Shown: positions 11,501-18,211, counted from the stretch's first letter. The stretch is DNA of 53,924 bases from Akkermansiaceae bacterium (GCA_903826205.1 CAIKDP010000413.1:1-53924), one strand, 5' to 3'. A program made the numbers and translations. Notes: a model not told the origin generated them from the letters alone.

Positions 11501-14500
11501 AATTACGGCTATGCGCCGGCTTCCGTGTTCACCGCGCCGGATTTGAAGCAGGCCTACTACACCACCGCGACGCATAACGAAATCACCCTCGAGTTCGGCC
11601 AAAACATGGCCCCGTGGGTCAGCGCCACGAAAGGCCTGTTCTATCTGGATGGCGTGGCGGGCAAGGTGTCCTCCGGCAGCGTCACCGGCAAGGTGGTCAA
11701 ACTGCAGGTGGCCGCCGCCACCGCGCAAAAGATCACCTATCTGCAAGGCACGTCATGGGACGGCGTGCAGGGTAATCTGCTCTACGGCACCAATGGGGTG
11801 GCCGCCCTAACCTTCGCCGAGGTGGGCATCGCCTTGCCGGCCCCGGCCGGTCTAACTGCAACTTCGCCGGACAGCTCGCGGATGGTTTTGAGTTGGAGCA
11901 GCTCCTCCGGTGCCACCGCTTACAAAGTGAAGCGCGCGCTGACCCAAGGGGGGCCATACACCCAGCTTGGCACCCCGACCAGCGGGGCCTTCACCGATCT
12001 GACGGTTAGCGGCGGCACGACCTATTATTACGTCGTTTCCGCCACCAACGGTGCCGATGAAAGCGCCAATTCCGCGGAAGTCAGCGCGATGGCATCGGTC
12101 AACGGCACGGGGGTGGCGAGCCTCACTGTGGCACGCCATGCCGGCACGGGTGCCGCCACGACCTATGGCGACAGCGTGAGCTTCGATGTGAGCCTGAGCG
12201 GCACCGGCATCCCGACGGGCACGGTTACACTGAAGGATGGTGGCGTTGCCGGTGCCATCATTGGCAGCGCCACTCTGGCCAACGGCACCTGCACGCTCAC
12301 GTCGGACTTGGGCGCGCTCAGCGTCGGCAGCCATAACAACATCGTCGCCGTCTATTCCGGTGATGTCAATTTCGCAGCCGTCACTTCCAGCGCTCTGCCC
12401 ACCCAAACCGTGAGTCAAAAGGCGTTGACCGTTTCCAACACGACGGTCGCCGCCAAGGTTTACGATGGCACCACCGCCGCCACTCTAAGCGGTGCCACCC
12501 TCAGCGGCGTGGTTGGCAGTGACGTGGTCACCCTTGTCAATGCCACCAGTGGCACCTTCAACACCAAAGACGTCGGTGCCGCCAAAGCCGTGGTCACCGC
12601 GATGACGCTTGCCGGCACGGCCGCCGGCAATTACACGCTCATCCAACCGCTGCCAAGCGGGGTCATCACCGCCAAGGCGCTGATCCTCTCAGGCACGACG
12701 ACGGTCACCGGCAAAACCTACGACGGCAGCACCGCCGCCACCCTGGCCGGCAGCACCCTGCAATCCGCGGAAGCGGTAGGCACCGGCAGCACCGGCGACG
12801 GCAAGCCCTACACCGGCGACGCTGTGACTCTCAATCTAACCGGCGCCTTCAACACCAAGAACGTCGGCACCGGCAAGGTGGTGACTTCCACCTCTAGTCT
12901 AACCGGATCCGAAGCGGGCAATTATTCGCTCACCCAACCGACGGGCCTGACGGGCACCATTCTTGCCAGGGTCGTTGCCCTGAGCGGCAACCGGTCCTAT
13001 GACGGCACCACCAGCGTGGCAGTGGCCGGATTGACTGTTTCTAACAAAGTTGTGGGTGATGATCTGACTTTAAACGGCAATGCCAATCTGGCTGGCAAGG
13101 GCACCGGAGCACAGATGATCTACGTTACGCCGATACGCATAGGGAACGCCGCCACCGGCGCCGTCGGCACTGCTGCGGCAAGCTCATTTACGGTCACCGT
13201 GGCTGCACCGACGAGCGGGAACACCCTCATTGCGGTGATCTCGACGCGCAGCTCGAGTGCCAGCGCAGTCACCGGCATCAGTAACAGCGGGACAGCCTTG
13301 GTCTGGACACGCGCGGCACAAAGCACCCCATCAACCAGCACAACGACGGAAATCTGGTATGCGCCGGTTGTTCCCGGCGCGGGGACGGATCTCACGGTTA
13401 ATCTAAATGCTTCCTTGTTCGCAGCCGCAGTGGTTGCCGAATACAGCGGAGTGTTGACTGCCGTACCGGTGGACAGGACTGCCAGCAATAGCAACGGCAA
13501 CAATAGCACATCGGCAACTACCGGCACAACTCTTGCAACCACGCTGGCGAATGAGTTGGCTATTGGCGGTATTGGCCTTCGGTCCAGCAGCTATTCCCTG
13601 GGCACACCTCTTAATTCTTTTGCCTCGGTCAACAACGCACAGTCGGGCAGCAGTACTGCGGGCAGCAACGCCAGAGTCTATTTTCTGGAAAAGGTTCTAA
13701 CTTCCAAAGAAATTACCAGTTCCGGCGGCGCAACCAGTTCCTCGCGCTGGTCCGGCGCGATTGCCACTTTCAAGGCCGGCGTGGCACTGGCCGGCGCGGA
13801 GATCGACAACTACACACTGACGGGTGCCAGCGGCTCGGTGCTGGTCACGCCCAAGGCGCTGAGCGTCACGGCTGACAACCAGGGCAAGACCTATGGTCAG
13901 ACGCTGACGTTTGGAAGCGGCAGCAGCCAATTCACCAGCAGCGGCTTGCAGAATGGGGAAACCATCGGGTCGGTGACGCTGGCTTGCAGTGGCGGCAGCG
14001 CGGCGGCAACCCCGGGGTCCTACACGATCACGCCCAGCACGGCTACGGGCGGCACGTTCAGTGCCAGCAACTACACTCTCAACTATGTGGCCGGCACGCT
14101 CACGGTCAACCCAACAGCTCAGATGATCGCCTTCGACACCTGGGCGCATGCCCCCGCGCAGGGGCTCGCGCCCGGCGGCAACGACGGGCTATTGGATGAC
14201 CCTGATCACGACGGTGTCGCTAATTTGTTAGAGTTCGCATTGGGCGGGCTGCCGCTGGTTGCCACGCGGGAAATCCTGCCCAAACTGGCACAGACCAACG
14301 GGACATGGGTCTTCGAATATGATCGCAGCAATCTGGCGCGGGCGACCACCCAACAAGTGGTGGAATACGGCAGTGATCTAACCGGATGGACCCCGTTGAC
14401 CATTCCTGAAACGAGTGCCGGTGCCGTGACGATCGTTCCCGGCACTGTCTCCGCACATGTGACAGTCACCCTGCCGGTCTTGGGAACCACGGGGTTCGTT

Positions 14501-14521
14501 CGCCTCAAGGTCGGCCAGTGA
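2528..14521 (+). CDS. Giant secreted modular protein: DUF6288-like head, adhesion repeats and a SASA-type esterase domain
   Basis: This 3,997-residue protein starts at ATG 2528, which gives a signal peptide (cleavage near AVQA-YS). Approximate domains: 50-180 PDZ-like DUF6288-type head; 200-870 alpha-helical toroid and HEAT-like repeats; 870-990 PKD-like; 993-1354 four cadherin-like repeats (PDSFTFKVNDG type); 1355-1788 autotransporter-associated beta-strand repeats (LTGANTYSGATRVTAGSL); 1788-1888 Ig-like; 1888-2145 three copies of a DUF5018-like repeat; 2146-2254 DUF2341; 2255-2458 LamG-like; 2651-3005 SASA/SGNH esterase with GQSN (Ser2769), NGAVGGT, WHQGEQD and a late His2971; 3106-3193 fibronectin III; Ig-like; YDG and MBG repeats; 3863-3997 a C-terminal domain shared with two other proteins here. 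The third YDG repeat is split by a foreign-looking insert of about 220 residues. Likely exported and surface-bound, acting on acetylated glycans; the substrate is unknown. No outer-membrane barrel is seen. Confidence 0.85.
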   Translation: MNGKSTRYTALTILLLALPTAVQAYSPMPDLRTAGAIAALKADANSSPVYPESYNLGPTGLRGWIYIDRNNMGNDGLQTARSRQILVTVASTPGSSVLAVDDVILGVKAGSGADLSYPADAFTGDCRKAFGWAIGDAETTANAGVMRVLRWRAGTTSSVVLTLPVNVRGTYATSAPYGCEKSTQILANARNRLVGQLLASPNFLETNYGGAITGLALLGGVAPADPNFSAVQARLQAFARALAPADLVLTGCDTWNWGYIGVFLSEYYLRTVADGSPDNSVLHGINAYTVGLAKGQSKYGTFGHGGAEKHADGSLHGSISWYGPVNSAGIPANVAIVMGKKALQMAITAGAAGAPAVLDPEINPAIERGSNFFGWYVNKGAIPYGEHEPYGDGHASNGKDEMCAVLFGLQDNRPVEAEFFARMSVAGCTGREYGHTGQGFSYLWGAMGANMGGPTAVAEYLKTIRWHLDLERRTDGSFVYDGGEQYGGGTTADGTYLGASAYNDVNPTASYILTYALPLQRLYLTGKDLNAARILTPAKVANAIAASTFKQDCTDQTAYPVSRLIDALREYDPALRSNAASELARRTLTTAEVDSLLALAEGADANARMGACEALGALKVTRALPVLAGRLNKTLEPDPWVRGKASNALKNFGSAASGQLTPMLTAFAANATDPEVIVWDDPVQIANGYLADTLFQALASNTNALVGTARTSLLYPALRAGLKQPDGMARMYLGDFIKNRLSLADVQAVAPSLVAAAAERSPADRMFSDVIRYAALNTLGKYKVEEGIPLCLRVKEQTWHGDDWDPFTLLQNTYRGAAKDALPTLYKWRAHLPQFAADSSTNTGERLANISSRIASTIAAIENDAAPPALTYFKTLSAASAPTSLTLPATTTTLTAAVTDLDAGKTHFVWTKVSGAGNVTFTPGASTDNSTTCSATFDSPGSYQLRVMAVDRSILDSLTWITYSLGYYDFQTYNELLAPVTKDLTVTVGADPNRAPVAQNQSVPTPVNTAVAITLTASDPNGDAMTFAVVTQPTHGTLSGTTPQLYTPADGYTGPDSFTFLANDGKLDSVAATITIDVGAAGNRRPVALNQYLTTAEDTAKTLALTGIDADGNPLTYEIVTGPAHGTLSGTPPSLTYTPAANYPGGNATGADSFTFTVRDASLTSATATVSLTVTPVNDPPLAQAQNVSVSVNTANPVTLTGVDVEGYALSYTLATNPGHGTLSGTAPNLTYRPAANYHGADSFTFKVTDSEGVASATATVAITVINDPPVANPQVLELQPNIGNAVTLTGSDNCNDALTYSVVTQPVHGQLSGAAPNLTYTPTPNYSGPDSFTFKVNDGTYDSPVAAVSLNVVGWLTWTNVAPGTWSTGANWLGGVAPAAGGSTNGLLVFNTGPYAGTSTHNLTGTFSLGRLSFGSALPSMSLGGNPLAFNVNSSSQPQMIQNSAGAITVSNNLTIISGTTVSGSGSGSLTLAGIISGTGSLTKTCSGNLMLSGVNTYSGGTTVSSGAFTLGNKNGFGTGVVTLAGGVAFETSGFEGNGAGGAWPNPVVLSGGMVTVDVSFGAKDIWTNTEISGPGGIVVTGGGRSQGLTLQGNNTFQGGLTLGTPGSADGCNVQLFNVNSLGTGTLRSELMSTDYGSGGLRIQADLSAGVANPIYLVSDARLVVNTSPDGTARAVKFTGPVTGGGSLVKTGTGTLTLTGANTYSGATRVTAGSLACASAFALGGGTLEITSGASVQLNFTGTRRVAALTLGGTAQAATGTYGSTNSGATYQSSYFAGAGTVTVGAAFAVTTTALALTGGTAQSMAGNSLTFTASVANGNAPSGSVAFYAGTTLLGTVTLDPVTFQASFTTTNLASGSNTITARYAGDPANDPSVSTPLTIQVTNPADIQSFTVPGMLSATLSNTSVSVIVPYATAVTALAPSYTLSPGATCDKVSGGPTTYDFTSPVTYSVKSADLATTKAYSVTVTKAAASTAKDITSFVFPGLPTPTIGATTITLSVPFGTAVAALTPYYTVSAMAVPDALYPSGSMRNFTTPQTYTIKDPSGASKIYTVTVTVAAPSTACDILACSFTGLGTATISGNSVVLTVPPSQAVTALTPAFTLSPLASISPASGVAQNFTDPIVYRVTAQNGTTYKDYTVSVLSYLKWSYSASLYILTTPEGANIAAGATETNFPLLVRLNSSNFNFGQAQSDGRDIRFATVAGAILPYQIEQWDAAAGAASIWVKIPSIAGNARQEIRMYWGQSGVVSESSGANVFNAANGFACVMHMNESLTDELGAVLPTNVGTTVTSGMIGKARNFTAGNGVACGKAISTFAQGATAHSTEAWFRADSVNTELVDWGVEGGGYNKVQIRIVSPPRIYVDGNFASVTGTTTVTPSLWHHVVHTYASGVAKLYVDGALDASASVSMSMPNPSLMWIGGWYDSYNHVGDIDEVRVSKVARSANWIKLEYENQKPLQTLVGAPVQAGATFAVSPTSVTLNEGGASTLTGQAGGAQKVYWIERRNGVDTVIATDVFALSVAAGRVAGSQSYAIQFKAVYATEVKTVDVPITVSEYLPDPVFTLNAPAIWDGRQTLSVTSNLTNLADMQAKGVASLNYHWSATGVAATTQTSAGTLTLLRSQGSGRLTVTLTIDNGGTSVSQTKTIMVQEPASDAWAQRSPDIDEQPVDYQFIARDDTGYGRIHYNGTQTGSPSSVFLKIYTTDTGTDVPYGSTLRQTLVGTRYAFTAAIAAGKATYKVVYGTTTGSTDTIVRTVTDLICGDAYIIEGQSNAVADDPGAESPVFSNPWIRTYTTAAGWGNASQAANSYKIGYWGVDLAARLLANNNMPVCIINGAVGGTRIDQHQPNPADHYAAGSSYSIYANLLTAVADAKLTHGIRGVLWHQGEQDQGSGAPTGDYDYKTYQQYFVDMSAAWKQDFPNIQHYYIFQIWPNACGDVSRNDQLREVQRTLPCLFSNMRIMSSVGIVPGSSCHYVPDGYQKFADLMGPLVEQDNYGYAPASVFTAPDLKQAYYTTATHNEITLEFGQNMAPWVSATKGLFYLDGVAGKVSSGSVTGKVVKLQVAAATAQKITYLQGTSWDGVQGNLLYGTNGVAALTFAEVGIALPAPAGLTATSPDSSRMVLSWSSSSGATAYKVKRALTQGGPYTQLGTPTSGAFTDLTVSGGTTYYYVVSATNGADESANSAEVSAMASVNGTGVASLTVARHAGTGAATTYGDSVSFDVSLSGTGIPTGTVTLKDGGVAGAIIGSATLANGTCTLTSDLGALSVGSHNNIVAVYSGDVNFAAVTSSALPTQTVSQKALTVSNTTVAAKVYDGTTAATLSGATLSGVVGSDVVTLVNATSGTFNTKDVGAAKAVVTAMTLAGTAAGNYTLIQPLPSGVITAKALILSGTTTVTGKTYDGSTAATLAGSTLQSAEAVGTGSTGDGKPYTGDAVTLNLTGAFNTKNVGTGKVVTSTSSLTGSEAGNYSLTQPTGLTGTILARVVALSGNRSYDGTTSVAVAGLTVSNKVVGDDLTLNGNANLAGKGTGAQMIYVTPIRIGNAATGAVGTAAASSFTVTVAAPTSGNTLIAVISTRSSSASAVTGISNSGTALVWTRAAQSTPSTSTTTEIWYAPVVPGAGTDLTVNLNASLFAAAVVAEYSGVLTAVPVDRTASNSNGNNSTSATTGTTLATTLANELAIGGIGLRSSSYSLGTPLNSFASVNNAQSGSSTAGSNARVYFLEKVLTSKEITSSGGATSSSRWSGAIATFKAGVALAGAEIDNYTLTGASGSVLVTPKALSVTADNQGKTYGQTLTFGSGSSQFTSSGLQNGETIGSVTLACSGGSAAATPGSYTITPSTATGGTFSASNYTLNYVAGTLTVNPTAQMIAFDTWAHAPAQGLAPGGNDGLLDDPDHDGVANLLEFALGGLPLVATREILPKLAQTNGTWVFEYDRSNLARATTQQVVEYGSDLTGWTPLTIPETSAGAVTIVPGTVSAHVTVTLPVLGTTGFVRLKVGQ

Positions 14522-14577
14522 CGAGCGCCGGGGAAAACATCTTTGCCTATGCCAAGGGCGTTTGGCACGGGCATGCC
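14521..14577 (+). pseudogene. 57-bp duplicated fragment of the CAP-domain gene
   Basis: These 57 bases match 16287-16343, inside the CAP-domain gene, with a single mismatch. The match begins at the last base of the giant gene's stop codon. In frame it would encode the TSAGENIFAYAKGVWHGHA stretch of the CAP domain. It leads straight into a hairpin-repeat array and cannot make a protein. Confidence 0.88.
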
Positions 14578-14789
14578 AACGGCGTCTCCGCCATCGCCCC
14601 ATCGCGTTGTCACCAACGCGCCTACAAAGCGTGGGCTTCTCCTGATCCCCGTAGGCGCGCTCGTTAGAACGCGGGGGGGAGAGTTCCGCCTCCACGGTGT
14701 CTCCGCCATCGCCCATCGCGTTGTCACCAACGCGCCTACAAGGCGTGGGCTTCTCCTTGTCCCCGTAGGCGCGTTCGTTAGAACGCGGG
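14578..14789. repeat. Family A repeat array, two ~114-bp units
   Basis: Each unit has a left hairpin GCGTTGTCACCAACGC (from 14604 and 14718), a spacer containing gcgtgggcttctcct, and a right hairpin of the type GCGTTCGTTAGAACGC (near 14657 and 14771), then a linker (ctccacggtgtctccgccatcgcc). The right arm is close to the inverted complement of the left arm, including the flanking GCGCCTAC, so a unit is one large inverted repeat. The same array lies at 17991-18211. Confidence 0.85.
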
Positions 14790-14840
14790 CTTGGGCGCGG
14801 CCACCCACGGGCGGATTTCCACGGTCACCGGGGTGCCAAC
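14783..14840 (-). pseudogene. 58-bp duplicated 3' end of the YdjY-domain gene
   Basis: Bases 14783-14840 are identical to 18233-18290, which encode the last residues of the minus-strand YdjY-domain protein (GTPVTVEIRPWVAA). Here the copy ends abruptly at 14840, where an unrelated plus-strand coding remnant begins. It is a non-functional fragment. Confidence 0.88.
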
Positions 14841-15485
14841 ACCGGCACCATCAGTCAGGCTCAAGCGACCATCGCACTCGGCAATCTAACAACCATCTAT
14901 GACGGTACGGCCAAGGTTGTGGCGGCAACGACCACGCCCGCGGGATTGGCGGTGAACCTGACCTACAATGGCGAGCCAACCCCGCCGACCGCCGCAGGCA
15001 GTTATGCCGTGGTGGCCACCCTCAACGAGGTCAACTACAGCGGCACTGCAACGGGCACGCTGGTCATCAGTAGCGGGGATGCGGTGGACTTATGGCGGGC
15101 CAGCCATTTCACGCCCGGGGAAATCACTGCCGGTCTGGCCGCGGACAGCATGGATGTGGATGGTGATGGCTTCAGCAACCGGGCGGAATATGCCTTGGGC
15201 AGCGACCCGCGCCTCTTCACCCCGCAGCCGCTGGCTCTCACGCCGGATTCCAACAGCACATTCACCCTGCGCTTCCATGCGGTGCCGGCGAGTGGGGCCG
15301 GCTATGCCGGGCGCACGCGCACGTATGCCGTGGAAGTCACCACCGATCTGGCCAATCCCGACTCCTGGCAGGGTTTGAGCGGCTACACCGACATCGATGG
15401 CAGTGTTCAACCCGCAGACCAGGCGATCCCATTGCCCATTGATGACACGCGGAAATTCTATCGCCTCAGTGTCCGCGTGGAATAA
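14841..15485 (+). pseudogene. Orphan 3' gene end: MBG repeat plus shared C-terminal domain
   Basis: The open frame reads out of the duplicated YdjY fragment into an MBG-type repeat (TIALGNLTTIYDGTAK, then SYAVVATLNEVNYSGTATGTLVIS). A C-terminal domain follows, of the kind that ends the giant protein and the CAP protein: DLWRASHF, DVDGDGFSNRAEYALGSDP, YAVEVTTDLANP and FYRLSVRVE before TAA at 15483. There is no signal peptide, no ribosome site and no ATG near the 5' edge; the first usable start is a GTG at 14919, inside the MBG repeat. I read it as the 3' remnant of a larger secreted-protein gene that lost its front through the rearrangement just upstream. A short expressed protein from the GTG is possible but unlikely, as it would not be exported. 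Confidence 0.7.
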
Positions 15486-15860
15486 TTACCAATCCCAGCA
15501 CCCTGCAGGCACAGAGAACGTCCCCGCTCCTTATGGAGCAAAGACATTCCTGTCGTTTGAGGAGCAACGACATTCCTGTCGTTTCCTGATACCGGCGTGA
15601 CAAAGAGCAGACGAGGACAAGAATGTCCCCGCTCCTTAAGGACGGCAAACCATCCGCGTTTGTTGGGAGCCGCGTGCAGGAGACCTTGAATTATCCGGGT
15701 GGCGTGGTGAGTGAGGCGGGCCGCTGCCGCGTGTCGTTCAAACCGTGACATGACAATCACAAAGCGTCGCACTATCTGCGCCGCGGTCCGGCCGCCAGAG
15801 TGAACGTGTCGGGAGGCTCCGCGGGAGGCTCCAAGAGTTGATAGAAAAACCCATCAACGC
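15486..15860. repeat. Intergenic region with hairpin family B copies
   Basis: Between 15520 and 15640 are tandem copies of ggagcaa-NGACATTCCTGTCGTTT (15535-15560 and 15561-15586) and a related inverted copy (gaatgtccccgctccttaag, near 15621). The core ACGACATTCCTGTCGT folds into a 6-bp stem with a TTCC loop. From 15640 to 15860 I see no gene. The CAP gene's promoter is presumably here, but no clear -35/-10 pair stands out. Confidence 0.65.
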
Positions 15861-17990
15861 ATGCAAGTTCGTTGGCACCCCTGTATCCGTGAGTGGCTCC
15901 TGTCCGCAGGTGGGTGGGTGGTGATGGCCGTCGCGTGCCAGGGGCAGGGCGTCTACAGCTTCGGCAACCCCAGCGCCGAAGAACAACTCTATATCGAATG
16001 CATCAACCGGGCCCGCGCCAATCCGGCCGCCGAGGGCGTGCGGCTGGCCACCACCACCGAGGTGGACGTCACCCGCGCCTACACCCAATACGCGGTGGAC
16101 CTGGTGCTGATGCAGAGCGAATTCAACGCCCTGGCCGCCGCGCCGCCGCTCGCACCGAACGCGAGCCTGAGCGCCTCCGCGCGGGGCCACTCGGCATGGA
16201 TGCTGGCCAATGCCACCCAGAGCCACAACGAAACGAATCCCGCCAACACGCCGTGGGACCGGATCAAGGCGGCGGGTTACATTTACACGAGCGCCGGGGA
16301 AAACGTCTTTGCCTATGCCAAGGGCGTTTGGCACGGGCATGCCGGGTTCAACGTCGATTGGGGGTTGGGCGGGACCGGTGGCATGCAAAGCGGACGCGGG
16401 CACCGGGCCAATATCCACAGTGCCAACTTCCGCGAAATCGGCGTGGGCGTGACGCTCGGTAGCAACGGTGCCGTCGGCCCCCAGTTGGTGACGCAGGATT
16501 TCGGCACGCGTTCCGTGATCTCCACCTTTGGCACCGGCGTGGCCTACTACGACCTCAATGGCAACAATGCCTATGACATCGGCGAAGGCATTGCCGGCCT
16601 CAACGTCAATGTGAGCGGTGCCACCGACTCGTGCCTAACCGCCAGCGGCGGCGGATGGGTCGTGCCGGTGCCCAATGCCACCGCCACCCGCACGGTCACT
16701 TTCAGCGGGTTGAACCTCAACCAGAGCGTCACTCTCGGGTTTGTGAAACCGGCGAGTGAAAGCGCGCCGAATGCCAAGGCGGACTTGAAACTGAGCTACG
16801 CGCCGCCTGCCATCAGCAGTCTTGCCAGTGCCACGGCGGGGGTTTTCCACACCCTGGCGTTTGCGGCCGTGGGCGGGGCCACCGGTTATCAGTGGAACCG
16901 CTGGACCCTCGCCAGTGCCGCGGTGGAAAATTGCGAAAGCGCCGCCAACATCACGACCGCGGGCACGGGTGTCTATGCCGTGCTCAACACCACGGTGAAA
17001 CAGCAGGGGGCGGCTTCATTCCATATCGCCAACTCAACCGGTGCCAGCCAGACACTCCAACTATCTCCGCTCTACTATGCTCAAGCCTCGCCATGCCTCT
17101 CCTTCCAAAGCCGTATCCGCTACAGCACCTCCTCGGAGACCTTTAAAGTACAGATTCAGGAGGATGGCAGCGCCCTTTGGCAGGATGTTTACAGCCAAGT
17201 CGGTGGTGCCGCCGAGTCGTCGTTTGCCCTGCGCAATGCGGTGCTCACCGGGATGGCGGGCAAGGCCTTCCGGCTCCGTTTCCAGCTGTGTTTCGGCGGC
17301 GGCAGCTACTATCCGTACACCGGCGACGACTTCGGTTGGTTTCTGGATGCCATCGCCTTGTCTGGCGTAGCCACCTTGCAAAACATCCAATGCCAGACGC
17401 TCACCGGGACCAGCGGCAGTTTCACCCCGGGCGTGGGGATCTATCTGCTAGCCGTGAGCCCGGTCATCTCGGAGCGCGCGTTTCCCGCAGCCTATCAAAT
17501 CCTGACGGTGGCCGACACCCAATATCAAGGTCAAGCCACCGACACCCTGGTGATTACCTCGCCGCCAACGGCCACCTTCGAGCAATGGGCCAGCGCTCTC
17601 GAAGTGGCCGGTGGGCTCGCCGCAGGCGCCCTCAGCAACCAACCTAACAACGACTTCGACCATGACGGCCGCAGCAATCTCATCGAATACGCCTTTGGGT
17701 CTTCCCCTGTCGTTGGTAACGACCCCGCGCCGCGTCTGCCCGCCTCATACACCACCGACACCCATTTCATCCTGCAATACCAAGTCGACACCGCGCTCAC
17801 CGATCTCACGTTCACCCCGCTGGCCAGTGCCACGCTGGGTTATTGGCAGGCACCCGGCGAGGCGGGTGCGCCGAGCGGCTTCAGCGACGCGGTGATCGCC
17901 ACCAACGGCAGCGTGCAGACCCATGTCGCGACGATCCCGCGCAGCGCCGGCGGCACGGGGTTCATGCAGGTGCGGGTCACCCGGCAATGA
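15861..17990 (+). CDS. Secreted CAP (SCP/PR1-like) domain protein
   Basis: A 709-residue exported protein. The N-terminus (MQVRWHPCIREWLLSAGGWV...) is a signal peptide with likely cleavage after VACQG; a lipobox reading (AVAC) is possible but weak. Residues 35-215 form a CAP domain: INRARANP, RGHSAWML, SHNETNP, a central SAGENVFAY, GHRANIHS and a closing GPQLVTQDFG. The usual His and Glu residues are present. Residues 230-320 resemble an SdrD-B/Ig-like segment. Residues 345-510 look like a jelly-roll or MAM-like domain ending DDFGWFLDAIAL. An MBG-like tail and the shared C-terminal domain (DFDHDGRSNLIEYAFGSSP...GFMQVRV) follow. CAP proteins are secreted and have varied roles; no specific activity can be assigned. 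Part of its coding sequence is duplicated at 14521-14577. The stop codon abuts a hairpin-repeat array. Confidence 0.87.
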   Translation: MQVRWHPCIREWLLSAGGWVVMAVACQGQGVYSFGNPSAEEQLYIECINRARANPAAEGVRLATTTEVDVTRAYTQYAVDLVLMQSEFNALAAAPPLAPNASLSASARGHSAWMLANATQSHNETNPANTPWDRIKAAGYIYTSAGENVFAYAKGVWHGHAGFNVDWGLGGTGGMQSGRGHRANIHSANFREIGVGVTLGSNGAVGPQLVTQDFGTRSVISTFGTGVAYYDLNGNNAYDIGEGIAGLNVNVSGATDSCLTASGGGWVVPVPNATATRTVTFSGLNLNQSVTLGFVKPASESAPNAKADLKLSYAPPAISSLASATAGVFHTLAFAAVGGATGYQWNRWTLASAAVENCESAANITTAGTGVYAVLNTTVKQQGAASFHIANSTGASQTLQLSPLYYAQASPCLSFQSRIRYSTSSETFKVQIQEDGSALWQDVYSQVGGAAESSFALRNAVLTGMAGKAFRLRFQLCFGGGSYYPYTGDDFGWFLDAIALSGVATLQNIQCQTLTGTSGSFTPGVGIYLLAVSPVISERAFPAAYQILTVADTQYQGQATDTLVITSPPTATFEQWASALEVAGGLAAGALSNQPNNDFDHDGRSNLIEYAFGSSPVVGNDPAPRLPASYTTDTHFILQYQVDTALTDLTFTPLASATLGYWQAPGEAGAPSGFSDAVIATNGSVQTHVATIPRSAGGTGFMQVRVTRQ

Positions 17991-18211
17991 GCCTCTCCTG
18001 GTCCCCGTGGGCGCGTTCGTTAGAACGCGGGGGGGAGAGTTCGCGCCTCCACGGCGTCTCCGCCATCGCCCCGTCGCGTTGTCACCAACGCGCCTACAAA
18101 GCGTGGGCTTCTCCTGGTGCCGTGGGCGCGTTCGTTAGAACGCGGGGGTGGGAGTCGCGCCTCCACGGCGTCTCCGCCATCGCCCCGTCGCGTTGTCACC
18201 AACGCGCCTGC
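17991..18211. repeat. Family A repeat array between the CAP and ydjY-domain genes
   Basis: It contains a truncated right half (17996-18034), a full unit (about 18073-18152) and a left half (18187-18211) of the ~114-bp family A element. Left hairpins read GCGTTGTCACCAACGC; right hairpins read GCGTTCGTTAGAACGC. It separates two convergent genes, so it may also act as a bidirectional transcription stop, although neither hairpin is followed by a T-tract. The linker and hairpins match 14573-14789. Confidence 0.85.

Noticed and set aside
13060-13800. Insertion sequence inside the giant gene
   Set aside because: No transposase motif or terminal inverted repeats are seen and the frame runs through; a domain insertion fits better.
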